A stretch of DNA of 64,000 bases from Hoylesella nanceiensis DSM 19126 = JCM 15639 (GTDB lineage Bacteria; Bacteroidota; Bacteroidia; Bacteroidales; Bacteroidaceae): positions 181,688 through 245,687 of the forward strand of contig NZ_KB904332.1 in the NCBI RefSeq assembly GCF_000379965.1. The letters are read 5' to 3'. Position numbers and translations under genes: made by a program. The notes below the pieces were generated by a model that was not told the origin of the DNA, ran no database searches, and saw only the letters and a program-made list of their open reading frames with translations. How positions within the stretch are numbered: position 1 is the first letter of the stretch; every line of letters begins with the position of its first letter. Of the stretch, positions 39,893 through 48,950 are shown piece after piece.

Positions 39893-39945
39893 CATCATTT
39901 TGTTATCTCAATAACCTATTGAAACTATATTATAAGAAAGAGTGT

Positions 39946-40536
39946 TTATAGGTCGTCTTGCTTGAAAGAGTCTGCTAATTTTCCGTTTATCAAATCAATA
40001 TAGACCAGCCTAACGCAACTGTCTGAAGCACCATCGGCATTAAATACCTCAAGAACTATCATTCCTTCAGTAGATCCCCAAATTGAATAATATTCACATT
40101 TCCCCTCTTTTAAAGCTGAGATTTTTAAATAATCAGAACCTACATAAGTTCCTTCTTTAAAAGATTCAGAATATTTAAAAGGGTCTCCATATTTTGAAGT
40201 CAGCATCCTTTTAAATTCAGTATAATCGTCTTCCAACCACTCCCACGTATCTTTTGAAGGCAAACAAACTACAACTTTATACACAATATTACGTGAAGGG
40301 ATCCTCATTACACATACGCCAGAACCGCTTTTCCCCGCAAATGTTCCCTTAAGAAGAACATTATCTTCCCATGCATGTTCACGTTTTAACCCCTTTGCCA
40401 CAAGCTTTTGAGTGAAACTTTCTAAGGTTCCGTTAATGGGAATGCCCATAAATTTAAGATGTTCGTTGGCGTTTTGTGCCATAGCACCTATACAAGAGAA
40501 AACGAATAAAAGGGCTATAAGTATTCTTTTCATCAT
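39946..40536 (-). CDS. Small exported protein, paralogue 3 of 3
   Basis: A 196-residue member of the same family. It has a standard signal peptide ending in AMA-Q (MKRILIALLFVFSCIGAMAQ) instead of the lipobox form, so it is probably periplasmic. Family blocks: LKFMGIPINGTLESFTQKL, GTFAGKSGSGVCVM, YKVVVCLPSKDTW and RLVYIDLINGKLADS. Either of two adjacent ATGs (40536, 40533) may start it. The N-terminal repeated phrase (F.G..I.G....F...L...G) is shared by all three. Confidence 0.78.
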   Translation of the reverse strand: MMKRILIALLFVFSCIGAMAQNANEHLKFMGIPINGTLESFTQKLVAKGLKREHAWEDNVLLKGTFAGKSGSGVCVMRIPSRNIVYKVVVCLPSKDTWEWLEDDYTEFKRMLTSKYGDPFKYSESFKEGTYVGSDYLKISALKEGKCEYYSIWGSTEGMIVLEVFNADGASDSCVRLVYIDLINGKLADSFKQDDL

Positions 40537-40574
40537 AGTTTTTGTTTGTTTAGCGTTAGTTTAAATGATATTTG

Positions 40575-40606
40575 CAAATATAACAACATTTTAATAAAAC
40601 TACAAA
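40575..40606 (-). promoter_or_regulatory. Promoter of paralogue 3
   Basis: Minus strand TTTG (40606-40603), 20 bp, TATATTTG (40582-40575). Confidence 0.75.
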
Positions 40607-40653
40607 CTTAGACTATATTTTTTTCATTCTCATCCACCCGTTATGTAAATCTG

Positions 40654-40750
40654 ACGTAATAGCATTTCTTTTACATTCTAAAAGCATCACTTTTGCGATG
40701 CAATAGCTATACTTTCACATCACAATAACACTGCTTTTGTTTTACACCCA
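40654..40750. repeat. 22-bp-period intergenic repeat array D
   Basis: Cores AATAGC, AAAAGC, AATAGC and AATAAC start at 40658, 40680, 40702 and 40724: exactly 22 bp each, same order as array C. Arrays C and D, with the hairpin that follows each, are clearly copies of one segment. Confidence 0.8.
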
Positions 40751-40777
40751 CATTTCCTTTACGCTACACAACAAAAA

Positions 40778-40813
40778 AAATGCGGCATCAGTAGTTGTCT
40801 ACTGTGCCGCATT
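40778..40813 (-). terminator. Terminator of the 360-residue protein gene
   Basis: Stem AAATGCGGCA / TGCCGCATTT with an A-run of eight on the left, giving a T-tract on the minus strand. Confidence 0.75.
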
Positions 40814-40903
40814 TGTATTTATTTCATCTCTATAACCTATTGTTGTAGCATCTCTTTTGCTCGAGTAGAGATGTGAAACACTGATGTTTTCGGCCACATT
40901 ATC

Positions 40904-41986
40904 TCACTTTAACTCATAAAAATCGCCATCATCATTAATACGATAGACATAAATTCGTGTTTCCTTTTTAGTGGTTTCTTTTCTATAAATGGTTCCATCT
41001 GTAAATATAGCGAAGTCACCTAAGTAGTCATTATATGAGCCTGTGGCTGTTGATGACACTGAATTATTGACGTCAATTCCCCCGTGTTTATAGGTATAAA
41101 TAAGGAAAATATCATCTTCATTATAGTTCAAACAAAGGTAAATAGGATACTTTTTGTAGTTAGGTAGCCTGAGATAATCAAATCCATCACCTGTTTGTAC
41201 GCTATCACAACGCTGCCCATCCATCAGCTTTAAATAGCCATTGTATGGTTGAATTCCATACTTAAGAGCACGAGCACTACGACTTTTACCCTTAAAGTCT
41301 TTATAAGCATCGGCTTGGGTGTACATAATTGTGGCTTTAGCGTCAGGCAATCCTTGTCCATTTCGCTTGATATACTTGAACATCAAAACCACTCCTTTAT
41401 GATATAAAACCAAATAATTACCTATATATATGTACTTTAAGTCACGGCTATAGATACCCTTTGTGACTGGAACAAGTCGTAAAACAGGTATTTGTGTGCC
41501 GATATTGATACCTTGATTACTAAAGAAACGCACTAAATAGCCGTATAACTCTTTATTTTTTTGATAGACTCTTGTATCTTGAAGTACACGTTTTACCTTT
41601 ATTTTCCTATCATTCTGAAATAGAAGTGTATCGCCTTCAAGACGAATTTTCATGTCGTATATTTCTTTTCTGGTGCGTTCATCTTCTAAATTACCAAAAT
41701 TAAAATAGTCGACAAGCTCCCAAGTATCTTTCAATTGGTATGTTTTATTAGCATATTTAGCATGTATCTCATTCCAATTTCTAAGCCTTTTTTCTGTGTT
41801 ATTTTGGGCTAATCCAATCTGTTTACCTCCTCCATTTACGGGCGTTTGGGCATAGATCGCTCCACTTACAACCCAACATAAGGTTATACTTAGAACTATG
41901 CTTGACAGGATAAACGTTGGTCTTTTAATATATTGCTGCTGATTATTGAGCAGAATTGAGAACAATATCTTCAAAATTCGATTCAT
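40904..41986 (-). CDS. Exported protein of unknown function
   Basis: A 360-residue protein with an unusually long N-terminus: about 27 residues before a hydrophobic signal segment (ILSSIVLSITLCWVVSGAIYAQ). ATG at 41986 (MNRILKILFSILL) is itself hydrophobic. The mature part is rich in Tyr and Lys with short phrases such as LYGYLVRFFSNQG and YIYIGNYLVLYHKG. No catalytic motif is recognised. A homologue in the same genus is likely, but I cannot name a family. Confidence 0.72.
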   Translation of the reverse strand: MNRILKILFSILLNNQQQYIKRPTFILSSIVLSITLCWVVSGAIYAQTPVNGGGKQIGLAQNNTEKRLRNWNEIHAKYANKTYQLKDTWELVDYFNFGNLEDERTRKEIYDMKIRLEGDTLLFQNDRKIKVKRVLQDTRVYQKNKELYGYLVRFFSNQGINIGTQIPVLRLVPVTKGIYSRDLKYIYIGNYLVLYHKGVVLMFKYIKRNGQGLPDAKATIMYTQADAYKDFKGKSRSARALKYGIQPYNGYLKLMDGQRCDSVQTGDGFDYLRLPNYKKYPIYLCLNYNEDDIFLIYTYKHGGIDVNNSVSSTATGSYNDYLGDFAIFTDGTIYRKETTKKETRIYVYRINDDGDFYELK

Positions 41987-42147
41987 ATCTATAACTTTTA
42001 AGACGACATCAATACCGCCATTGCTTTAATGCTACTAAATTACAAAACTATTTCTTATATTTAATATATGTATCTATACTTTTTCAATGATAGTAAAATG
42101 GGAGCTTATTATTTCTCGTTTTTAGGCAAACATTAGAACATAAAAAA

Positions 42148-42181
42148 CTCTCTCGCATTGCCTTAGCGACAAGGGAGAGAG
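42148..42181 (-). terminator. Terminator of the small membrane protein gene
   Basis: Stem CTCTCTC / GAGAGAG with an A-run on the left (AAAAAACT). It lies 24 bp past the stop at 42205. Confidence 0.75.
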
Positions 42182-42204
42182 CCTATTTCGTTGTAATCTA
42201 TGGA

Positions 42205-42453
42205 TTAGCTCAATATTAATCGAAGGATGATACCAAACACAAAACCTGCAATTGCAACGTAAAGACAATTCTTTGACAAGTTAGGTTCTTTTGTTTTCTT
42301 TAAAAAGAACATTACCAATCCAAACAAAGGAACTAAGAATGAAGCAATATAGTAGAAATAAAGTACTGCACCTTTGGTTTCTTCACCTGTGTTTTCTAAG
42401 TTATTCTTAACTTCTTTCATCTTGTCTTTTAATTCATCGAATTCGTTTCCCAT
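42205..42453 (-). CDS. Small two-helix membrane protein
   Basis: An 82-residue protein from ATG 42453 (MGNEFDELKDKMKEVKNN), preceded by the purine-rich AAAAGAAATT. It has a charged amphipathic N-terminal helix, then two transmembrane segments (YFYYIASFLVPLFGLVMFF; LYVAIAGFVFGIILRLIL). The frame continues upstream to 42501, but that part looks non-coding. Function unknown. Confidence 0.7.
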   Translation of the reverse strand: MGNEFDELKDKMKEVKNNLENTGEETKGAVLYFYYIASFLVPLFGLVMFFLKKTKEPNLSKNCLYVAIAGFVFGIILRLILS

Positions 42454-42811
42454 AATAATTTCTTTTATTTTAAGTTTGTGAATAGTGTTAACTTGTGCCA
42501 CTCATCGGCGTTCAAGATATAATGTATGTATGCCGTTAAGCAATACTTATCGTTTCTTTGTAATGCATGCAGTGATTTATTGAGTTAACAAAGAGTTGAA
42601 ACTATTTTTCTTCTGCATGGTTTTTATCCCATTGTTTGTGCCATTTATAAATCCAATACTATTCTTTTTGGCACATTCTCTGTTTGGTTTACAAAGATAA
42701 TGGGAATGGAATAAAATAAGAGAAAGACCCTTTCTTTTTACAAGTATTTTAACAAAAGAAATGAGTTTTTTCGAGAATTGTTTGTGAAGACTCAAAAAAA
42801 CTCATCTTAAT
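42454..42811. other. Gap without a supported gene
   Basis: A 358-bp stretch between the small membrane protein start and the aquaporin stop. It contains an open minus-strand frame (42577-42795) with no coding character. I see no repeat, hairpin or promoter that I would defend. Confidence 0.5.
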
Positions 42812-43519
42812 TTATTTGTTGTTACCAATTACTTTCCATATACAACTTGCTAAAACAGCACCTGCAAATGGACCAACAATGAAGATCCAGAGGTTGCTTA
42901 ACGCTGTTGCTGGACCGCCAGCAAGCTGTGCAAACAATGCAGGACCAAACGAACGAGCTGGGTTCACTGATGTTCCTGTGTAGCGAATACATACTAAATG
43001 TACTAAAATAAGTGACAAACCAATTGCAAGACCTGCGAATTTGCCTGTAGACTCATTATCACTTGCAGTAGTTCCAAGTACTACTAACACGAAAACACAT
43101 GTGAATACGATTTCTGCAATCAAACCACCTGCAACGCTAACTCCGCTTTGTAGGTCGTTAGAACCTAAGCCTGCGCCAGCTAATGCAAAGTCTGTTCCTG
43201 CGCTAGTAACGAGTGCATATAAGATAGCTGCACCCAACAAACCACCAATTACTTGGAAAACAATGTACATAAGAGCATCTTTTGCGCTCATTCTTTTGCT
43301 TAAGAAAACTCCTAATGTGATTGCTGGATTGATGTGACAACCTGATATTCCGCCAATAGTATATGCCATTGCGATAACTGAAAGACCGAAAGCCATAGCT
43401 GTTCCAACTACTGTTGACAAATCTGCTCCAACGGGATTACATCCTAAAGACACTGCTGTTCCACAGCCCATAAGTACAAGTACCATTGTACCTATCATCT
43501 CTGCTAAATACTTTTTCAT
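42812..43519 (-). CDS. aqpZ: Aquaporin (MIP family)
   Basis: A 235-residue, six-helix channel of the inner membrane. Both NPA boxes are present (SGCHINPAITLG near residue 60; SVNPARSFGPA near 185). The ar/R position has the Arg of NPARS. The lack of the Asp of glycerol channels after the second NPA (NPARS rather than NPARD) points to a water channel. Stands alone with its own promoter. Confidence 0.92.
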   Translation of the reverse strand: MKKYLAEMIGTMVLVLMGCGTAVSLGCNPVGADLSTVVGTAMAFGLSVIAMAYTIGGISGCHINPAITLGVFLSKRMSAKDALMYIVFQVIGGLLGAAILYALVTSAGTDFALAGAGLGSNDLQSGVSVAGGLIAEIVFTCVFVLVVLGTTASDNESTGKFAGLAIGLSLILVHLVCIRYTGTSVNPARSFGPALFAQLAGGPATALSNLWIFIVGPFAGAVLASCIWKVIGNNK

Positions 43520-43595
43520 TTCTGTTCTACTTTAATTAATTATTGATTATTCTTTGATTGATATCCTTTTGCTGTTTTGTAATATATTGATTGAG

Positions 43596-43626
43596 CAAAT
43601 ATAAAACATTTATAGCTCCATAACAA
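43596..43626 (-). promoter_or_regulatory. Promoter of the aquaporin gene
   Basis: Minus strand TTG (43626-43624), 20 bp, TATATTTG (43603-43596), about 80 bp before the start codon. The remainder of the gap (43627-43828) shows no gene. Confidence 0.65.
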
Positions 43627-43828
43627 GAACCGATTAATAAATTGAACAAATTTTAAACGTTATTATATTTTATGTCTATTTGCCTTTACTTATCTCATCT
43701 TTCATTAGTAAATAACCCCAAACGACACCCCAATATTATTGCGACTCAATTTATTTGAGCCTGCTTTGTATCTATATTACAACAAAAATAATGATTTGAA
43801 AAAGCACTTTTTAGATAGAAATACCTAT

Positions 43829-44227
43829 CTATCGTAAGCTAATATGCAAGATCCAAGCAAGTATTTCGAAGAGAATAAAGGCGCAAAAGATCAGCTTTTT
43901 ATTCAGCATTTCTTTTACTTTGTGATATACTTGCTCTAACTTTTGAGTGTGAAAAATAAGGTCGTAAACCCTCAATGTAACATAAGTGACAATCGAAGGC
44001 AATAAAATAAGAATGTTGATGTTATACTTCAACGCCTCAACCACATCGAAAGTGAAAAGGCTTTTAAATGCTCTTGTGGTGCCACAAGATGGACATGGCA
44101 CACCTATCAACCTCTTAATGGGACATATTTCGATATGCACATTCCATAAAAGGTGGATCAACAGCCACGCAACACCAACACAAAAGAAGATGGATATAAT
44201 GCGAAGATCTCGTTTATCGCTATTCAT
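43829..44227 (-). CDS. DUF2752 domain-containing membrane protein
   Basis: A 132-residue protein with the DUF2752 hallmark CPIKRLIGVPCPSCGTTRAF (Cys residues and TTRA) between hydrophobic segments; three likely membrane helices. The family has no established function. In Bacteroidetes it is often beside TM2-domain genes, as here (TM2 gene 104 bp upstream on the same strand). Confidence 0.87.
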   Translation of the reverse strand: MNSDKRDLRIISIFFCVGVAWLLIHLLWNVHIEICPIKRLIGVPCPSCGTTRAFKSLFTFDVVEALKYNINILILLPSIVTYVTLRVYDLIFHTQKLEQVYHKVKEMLNKKLIFCAFILFEILAWILHISLR

Positions 44228-44242
44228 CTACAATCTAAACTA

Positions 44243-44312
44243 CAAAGAAAGCGAACCCACTTGTCTAGACCTTAATAGTCTAAAGCGCAGTTAGTGTTCG
44301 CCTCTTTTATTT
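44243..44312 (-). terminator. Terminator of the TM2 gene
   Basis: Nested inverted repeat: AAAGAAAGCGAAC / GTTCGCCTCTTTT outside and TAGAC / GTCTA inside. On the minus strand it is followed by TTTCTTTG. It lies 19-88 bp past the TM2 stop. Confidence 0.65.
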
Positions 44313-44330
44313 CTTTTGATTGGCTATAGC

Positions 44331-44663
44331 TTAGAGAGCGACTAACAATTTCTCTAAGTTCTTTTGACGAGTAGCACCCATAATCAAGAAAAGATCAATG
44401 ATTGCCCATATCGAAAAGCCTCCACATGTTATCAATTTCAATACTCCTAAAGTGGTATCACCAATGTAGAAGCGATCAATTCCCAATCCTCCTCCAAGCA
44501 AAGAGATGATTAATGCCATCAAAGGATCTTTGAATTGAAGCATCGATAAGGTAGATACTTGGTTAGGATCCATATTCTCAAAGATTTGTCTTACTTGATA
44601 CATGCTCTCTTCTGGGAAGTATTTTCCATAAGTAGCGAGCAGTAAATTAACGTCTTTTTCCAT
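44331..44663 (-). CDS. TM2 domain-containing protein
   Basis: A 110-residue protein with an N-terminal helical part (about 1-45) and a C-terminal TM2 domain: ALIISLLGGGLGIDRFYIGD, then GVLKLITCGGFSIWAIIDLF, the two helices joined by the DRFY turn. Inner membrane; function unknown. Confidence 0.9.
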   Translation of the reverse strand: MEKDVNLLLATYGKYFPEESMYQVRQIFENMDPNQVSTLSMLQFKDPLMALIISLLGGGLGIDRFYIGDTTLGVLKLITCGGFSIWAIIDLFLIMGATRQKNLEKLLVAL

Positions 44664-45031
44664 GTTTCTTATTTCTAAAAGATAATTATTGTATTCGTTT
44701 TGATCGACCTCTTGCCATGTGAAAGCACTTTCATTCGTTCCTTTTCAATATGCAATCACGTTGCAGGCTCTTTACTTTTATAGACGCACAGCAGGTCTAA
44801 TTAGTTGCAATAGCAAACAAAAATCTTTGCAATTTTATTCAAATATATTTGCAAACAGCAAGAAATCTTTATCAATGCAAAGGTAAACAACTCCACTAAA
44901 ACACCATTATTTAATAACAACTATTTTCATTTATAACCACCTATTTATATATATTACGATTAAATTATTAATCTTCTCATTTTTATAAATAGGTATTCTT
45001 TAGTAAAAGAATAAAAACAAAACGAATTTTA

Positions 45032-45063
45032 TTTGTGTAAATTGGATAAAAAGTGTACATTTG
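45032..45063 (+). promoter_or_regulatory. Promoter of the HAD phosphatase gene
   Basis: TTTG (45032-45035), 20 bp, TACATTTG (45056-45063). It implies a leader of about 155 nt. The rest of the 560-bp gap 44664-45223 shows no gene; it is AT-rich. Confidence 0.75.
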
Positions 45064-45223
45064 CAGCCCGACAAAAAGAGGAGATTTAGAAAAACCATAC
45101 ATTATAATTGTAGCGCAATTTCAATCGGAGATAGAATTTAAAGAATACTTTATCATTGTAGACTATACGAAAAAAGCGCTTTAGAGCTTACAAATTTATT
45201 TATTAATTAAAGCCAATATTGTC

Positions 45224-46048
45224 ATGAAATACAAAATGCTAGTGCTCGATTTAGATGGCACTCTTACCAATAATTATAAGGAGATTACCCCAAGAACCAA
45301 AGAAGCTTTGATGCAAGCGCAAGCAAAAGGCGTTAGAGTTGTTTTAGCTTCAGGACGTCCTACCTATGGAATTACCCCCATTGCAAATGAACTTATGCTT
45401 ACAAATCACGGTGGATTTATTCTCGCTTTCAATGGAGGTAAGATAATAGATTACACCTCTCGTGAAACAGTTTTTGAGCAAACGATAGGCAAACCCGAAG
45501 TAGAAGCTTTGTATAATGCGGCTGATAAGGCTGGATTAGCTATCCTCACCTATCAAGATTATGGTATTGTTACAACGCAAAAGGATAACAACTACGTTGA
45601 ACACGAAGCCTTTATCAATAAGTTACCCGTTACACAATGCGACAATTTTGTTGAAGATTTGCAATATCCTATCAACAAATGTCTTATCGTTGGCGACCCA
45701 ACTCCATTGCATGAGTTAGAACTTCAATTGTCAAAAGATTTGTTCGGACAAGTTGAAGTGTATCGTTCTGCAGGCTTTTTCCTTGAATGTGTGCCCCCAG
45801 GAGTAGACAAAGCGAAGTCGCTTGAGCGTCTTCTTGCCATGGTAAACATCGACAAAGACGATGTAATTGCAGTGGGTGACGGATTCAATGACTTATCAAT
45901 GATTGAGTATGCAGGGCTCGGAATAGCAATGGATAACGCCCCCGGAGAGGTTAAAAGTCGTGCAAACTTCGTTACATCATCAAACGATGAGGACGGAGTT
46001 GCAAAGGTAATCGAGAAGTTTATACTTGAAATGGATGTTGAAGAATAA
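45224..46048 (+). CDS. Cof-type HAD-IIB family phosphatase
   Basis: A 274-residue cytoplasmic phosphatase. Motif I is LVLDLDGTLTN (nucleophile and acid Asp), motif II LASGRPTYG, and motifs III/IV are a Lys in KAKSLERLL and GDGFNDLSMIEYAG. The C2 cap of the Cof subfamily lies between. These enzymes act on sugar phosphates or pyridoxal phosphate; the substrate here cannot be told. Neighbour of the thiamine operon but separated from it by a terminator, so no link is claimed. Confidence 0.93.
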   Translation: MKYKMLVLDLDGTLTNNYKEITPRTKEALMQAQAKGVRVVLASGRPTYGITPIANELMLTNHGGFILAFNGGKIIDYTSRETVFEQTIGKPEVEALYNAADKAGLAILTYQDYGIVTTQKDNNYVEHEAFINKLPVTQCDNFVEDLQYPINKCLIVGDPTPLHELELQLSKDLFGQVEVYRSAGFFLECVPPGVDKAKSLERLLAMVNIDKDDVIAVGDGFNDLSMIEYAGLGIAMDNAPGEVKSRANFVTSSNDEDGVAKVIEKFILEMDVEE

Positions 46049-46062
46049 TTTCATTCCATAAT

Positions 46063-46103
46063 AAAAAGAAAGAGGCTGCGCTATAATGGTGCAGTCTTTT
46101 TTA
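46063..46103 (+). terminator. Terminator of the HAD phosphatase gene
   Basis: Stem AAAGAGGCTGC / GTGCAGTCTTTT with a 9-base loop, followed by TTATTG; 15 bp past the stop. Confidence 0.75.
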
Positions 46104-46150
46104 TTGTTCCCCACTCATATCACTGGCTTTGCGCATCGAGTTTCACTTCC

Positions 46151-46235
46151 AAAAGCAGTGCTTTTAGTGCGTAAAAGCATTGACATTGGTAGCTAAAAGC
46201 ATTGAGTTTACAAGGCAATAACATAGCTTTTACCT
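46151..46235. repeat. 22-bp-period intergenic repeat array E
   Basis: AAAAGC starts at 46151, 46173 and 46195, 22 bp apart. A further inverted unit (GCTTTTA) is at 46226. The first unit is a perfect palindrome, AAAAGCAGTGCTTTT. Located 48 bp after the terminator. Confidence 0.75.
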
Positions 46236-46477
46236 TGCAAGTGCGCAACCTCTTCTTTCACAACGCATTGCATTCACAGCGCAACAGCACATCACCTCGT
46301 TTCCATTCTCTTTTTCTTTCGTTTACAAATAGGCTATAGAGCCTCATCTACTACCATGTTTTTTCGCTTAAAACTTGCTTTTTCTCTCTTCCATTTAAAT
46401 AGCCATTGTTTATCATTTAGATTTGTTTTAGGTGAATGATGAAAAAGAGTTCGAAACGTTTTTCTTATCTTTTTCTG

Positions 46478-46507
46478 TTGGATTTATTACATTTTTTATT
46501 AATTTTG
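46478..46507 (+). promoter_or_regulatory. Promoter of the thiamine operon
   Basis: TTG (46478-46480), 19 bp, TAATTTTG (46500-46507). The transcript would begin about 46513, just before the TPP riboswitch. Confidence 0.75.
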
Positions 46508-46527
46508 CCGCCGACTTGCAGACTGTA

Positions 46528-46605
46528 AGTTAAGGGGTGCCCGACATTTCGAGCTGAGATCATACCCAAAAACCTGATCTGGATAATGCCAGCGGAGGGA
46601 AAAAG
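46528..46605 (+). promoter_or_regulatory. TPP (thiamine pyrophosphate) riboswitch
   Basis: The THI-box core is almost consensus: GGGGTGCCC, then GAGCTGAGATCATACCC, then ACCTGATCTGGATAATGCC and AGCGGAGGGAA. It lies about 50 bp before the TonB receptor gene. TPP binding is expected to lower expression of the operon. No strong terminator stem is visible between it and the gene, so control of translation initiation seems more likely. Confidence 0.95.
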
Positions 46606-46653
46606 GATACCAAGAAACGCCCCTTTTGTTTATTTTCACACATTCAAAAGGAA

Positions 46654-48942
46654 ATGAAAAAACCACAAAGTCTAGCATTTTTGTTAGCATGTTGCCCTGC
46701 ACTTTATGCGGCAACGCCCGAAGAAACCAAATTAGACACACTTAAAACCTACGAGCTTCAAAGCGTACAAGTGACGTCTACACGTGCCAATAGAACCACT
46801 CCTATGGCATTTCAAAACATCAACAAGCAACAACTTAAAGCTATTAACCACGGACAAGACATTCCTTTCTTGCTCTCATTAACCCCTTCTGTCATCACAA
46901 CGAGTGATGCTGGAAACGGCATTGGCTACACTTCTTTGCGTGTAAGAGGTACTGATCCAAGTAGAATTAACATCACTTCGAATGGCATTCCCATGAATGA
47001 TGCAGAGAGTTCTCAAGTGTTTTGGGTGAATATGGGTGACTTTGCATCGAGCATTTCGTCAATGCAAATACAACGAGGTGTGGGTACTTCTACCAATGGT
47101 AGCAGTGCTTTTGGTGCTACTGTCAATATGGAAACCGAACAAATTGGTATGAATCCTTTCTTATCGGTGGATCTTTCGGCTGGTTCTTATGCTTCTCATA
47201 AAGAGACTTTACGCTTTGGAACAGGCCTACTTGGAGGTCATTGGGGCATTCAAGGACGCCTTTCTAACATCGGAAGTGATGGTTATATCGACCGAGCATC
47301 TGCCAAACTCAACTCTTATTTTGTTCAAGCTGGATACTTTGCAGATAACACTATCGTTAAATTTATTACCTTTAACGGAACTGAACGCACTTATCATGCA
47401 TGGGACCTTGCTTCTAAATACGACCAAAGTGTTTATGGAAGAACCTACAATCCCAGTGGTAAAATGGAGAAAGATGCTAACGGAAACCTTCAATTTTATC
47501 GTGATCAAACCGATAATTATCACCAACAACACTACCAATTGTTTTGGAATCAATACTTAAACAAAGATTGGACGTTGAACGTTGCCTTGCATTATACCAA
47601 CGGAAAGGGCTACTATGAGCAATATAAAAAGGATAAAAATCTATTAGATTACGGATTAGATGCTAACAAAACCCAAGCAACAAGCTCATTAGTACGTCAA
47701 AAATGGCTCGCAAATGACTTCTTCGGAACTATTGCTTCGCTTCACTTTAACAACAAAAAGAATGTTGAAGCTACCATAGGAGGAGGCTGGAACAAATACG
47801 ATGGCGACCATTATGGCTTCGTAACATGGATTGCTAAGCCTGTAGATGCATACTTCCCCTATCATCGTTATTATGACAATAACACCAAGAAGACCGACTT
47901 TAATGTTTATTCTAAAGTGAATTACACTTTTGTTGAGGGCTTAAATGGATTCGTAGATCTACAATATCGCCATGTAGGAATAAAGATGAACGGTCCTTCT
48001 GACGTGATTAACGAAAGCACAGGAGCACTTGTTTATGACCTAAAGAATAACTTTAACTTCTTTAATCCTAAGTTCGGAGTGAACTATCAGATTAATCCTA
48101 ACCACAGATTCTATGCAAGTTATGCTATATCTCATCGTGAACCTGTGCGCAACAACTATGAGAACAATCTCAATGCACAACTCGCTTTGCCAACAGCAGA
48201 ACGCTTAAACGACCTTGAAGTGGGCTATCAATTAAGATTAAAGAACTTCAATGCGGGTGTAAACTTCTACCATATGAACTACAAAGACCAATTCGTTTTA
48301 ACTGGCGAACTTGACAATTTGGGTGAAGCTATTACACGAAACTTTGAAAAGAGCTATCGTATGGGTGTTGAATTGGAAATGAACTACAAGCCAACAACAT
48401 GGTTTGAATGGAGCGCAAACGCTACCTTCTCTAAGAATAGAGTAAGCAATGTGAGTGTAACCTACGACAAAAAAGCAACTCAAGTCATTGAAGGTGAATC
48501 GCCATTATCATTCTCTCCAAGCGCAATGTTTAACAATATACTTACCTTTAACTATAAAGGTTTCAAAGCAATGTTAATCAATCGCTATGTAGGTGAGCAA
48601 TACTTAACCAACACTGGTATAAGAAATATGGTATCAAAGGATAAGGATAACAACCCAGTTCTTTCTACAATGATGTTGAAGAGCTATTGTGTTACCGACT
48701 TAGACCTTTCTTATAACTTCTCATTAAAGCGTTTAGGCGTGAAAGATGCAACCTTTGGAGTGAGCTTCTACAACCTATTTAGCGCAAAATATGACAACAA
48801 TGGTTGGGCAGGACCAAAATACACAAAGGTGAACAACAAACTAACTGCGATAAATACATGGGGACCTTACGATTCATATGCAGCAGGTTTTGCTCCTTCT
48901 GCGCCCTTTAATTTCATGGCACACCTATCTTTAAACTTCTAA
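46654..48942 (+). CDS. TonB-dependent outer-membrane receptor, probably for thiamine
   Basis: A 762-residue protein with a signal peptide (MKKPQSLAFLLACCPALYAA), a TonB-box-like stretch (LQSVQVTSTRA) and a plug domain (about 45-155; SLRVRGTDPSRINITSNGIP). A 22-strand-type barrel follows, ending in the aromatic terminal strand (FNFMAHLSLNF). Substrate is inferred from the TPP riboswitch upstream and the PnuC-type transporter and thiamine pyrophosphokinase downstream. This matches the receptor described for Bacteroidetes thiamine operons (OMR1-PnuT-TNR3). Confidence 0.9.
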   Translation: MKKPQSLAFLLACCPALYAATPEETKLDTLKTYELQSVQVTSTRANRTTPMAFQNINKQQLKAINHGQDIPFLLSLTPSVITTSDAGNGIGYTSLRVRGTDPSRINITSNGIPMNDAESSQVFWVNMGDFASSISSMQIQRGVGTSTNGSSAFGATVNMETEQIGMNPFLSVDLSAGSYASHKETLRFGTGLLGGHWGIQGRLSNIGSDGYIDRASAKLNSYFVQAGYFADNTIVKFITFNGTERTYHAWDLASKYDQSVYGRTYNPSGKMEKDANGNLQFYRDQTDNYHQQHYQLFWNQYLNKDWTLNVALHYTNGKGYYEQYKKDKNLLDYGLDANKTQATSSLVRQKWLANDFFGTIASLHFNNKKNVEATIGGGWNKYDGDHYGFVTWIAKPVDAYFPYHRYYDNNTKKTDFNVYSKVNYTFVEGLNGFVDLQYRHVGIKMNGPSDVINESTGALVYDLKNNFNFFNPKFGVNYQINPNHRFYASYAISHREPVRNNYENNLNAQLALPTAERLNDLEVGYQLRLKNFNAGVNFYHMNYKDQFVLTGELDNLGEAITRNFEKSYRMGVELEMNYKPTTWFEWSANATFSKNRVSNVSVTYDKKATQVIEGESPLSFSPSAMFNNILTFNYKGFKAMLINRYVGEQYLTNTGIRNMVSKDKDNNPVLSTMMLKSYCVTDLDLSYNFSLKRLGVKDATFGVSFYNLFSAKYDNNGWAGPKYTKVNNKLTAINTWGPYDSYAAGFAPSAPFNFMAHLSLNF

Positions 48943-48950
48943 GATAAAAT

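Noticed and set aside
42577-42795. Minus-strand ORF of 72 codons before the aquaporin gene
   Set aside because: No coding character or recognisable start context; amino-acid composition looks random and rich in Lys, Asn and Ser from AT-rich sequence.
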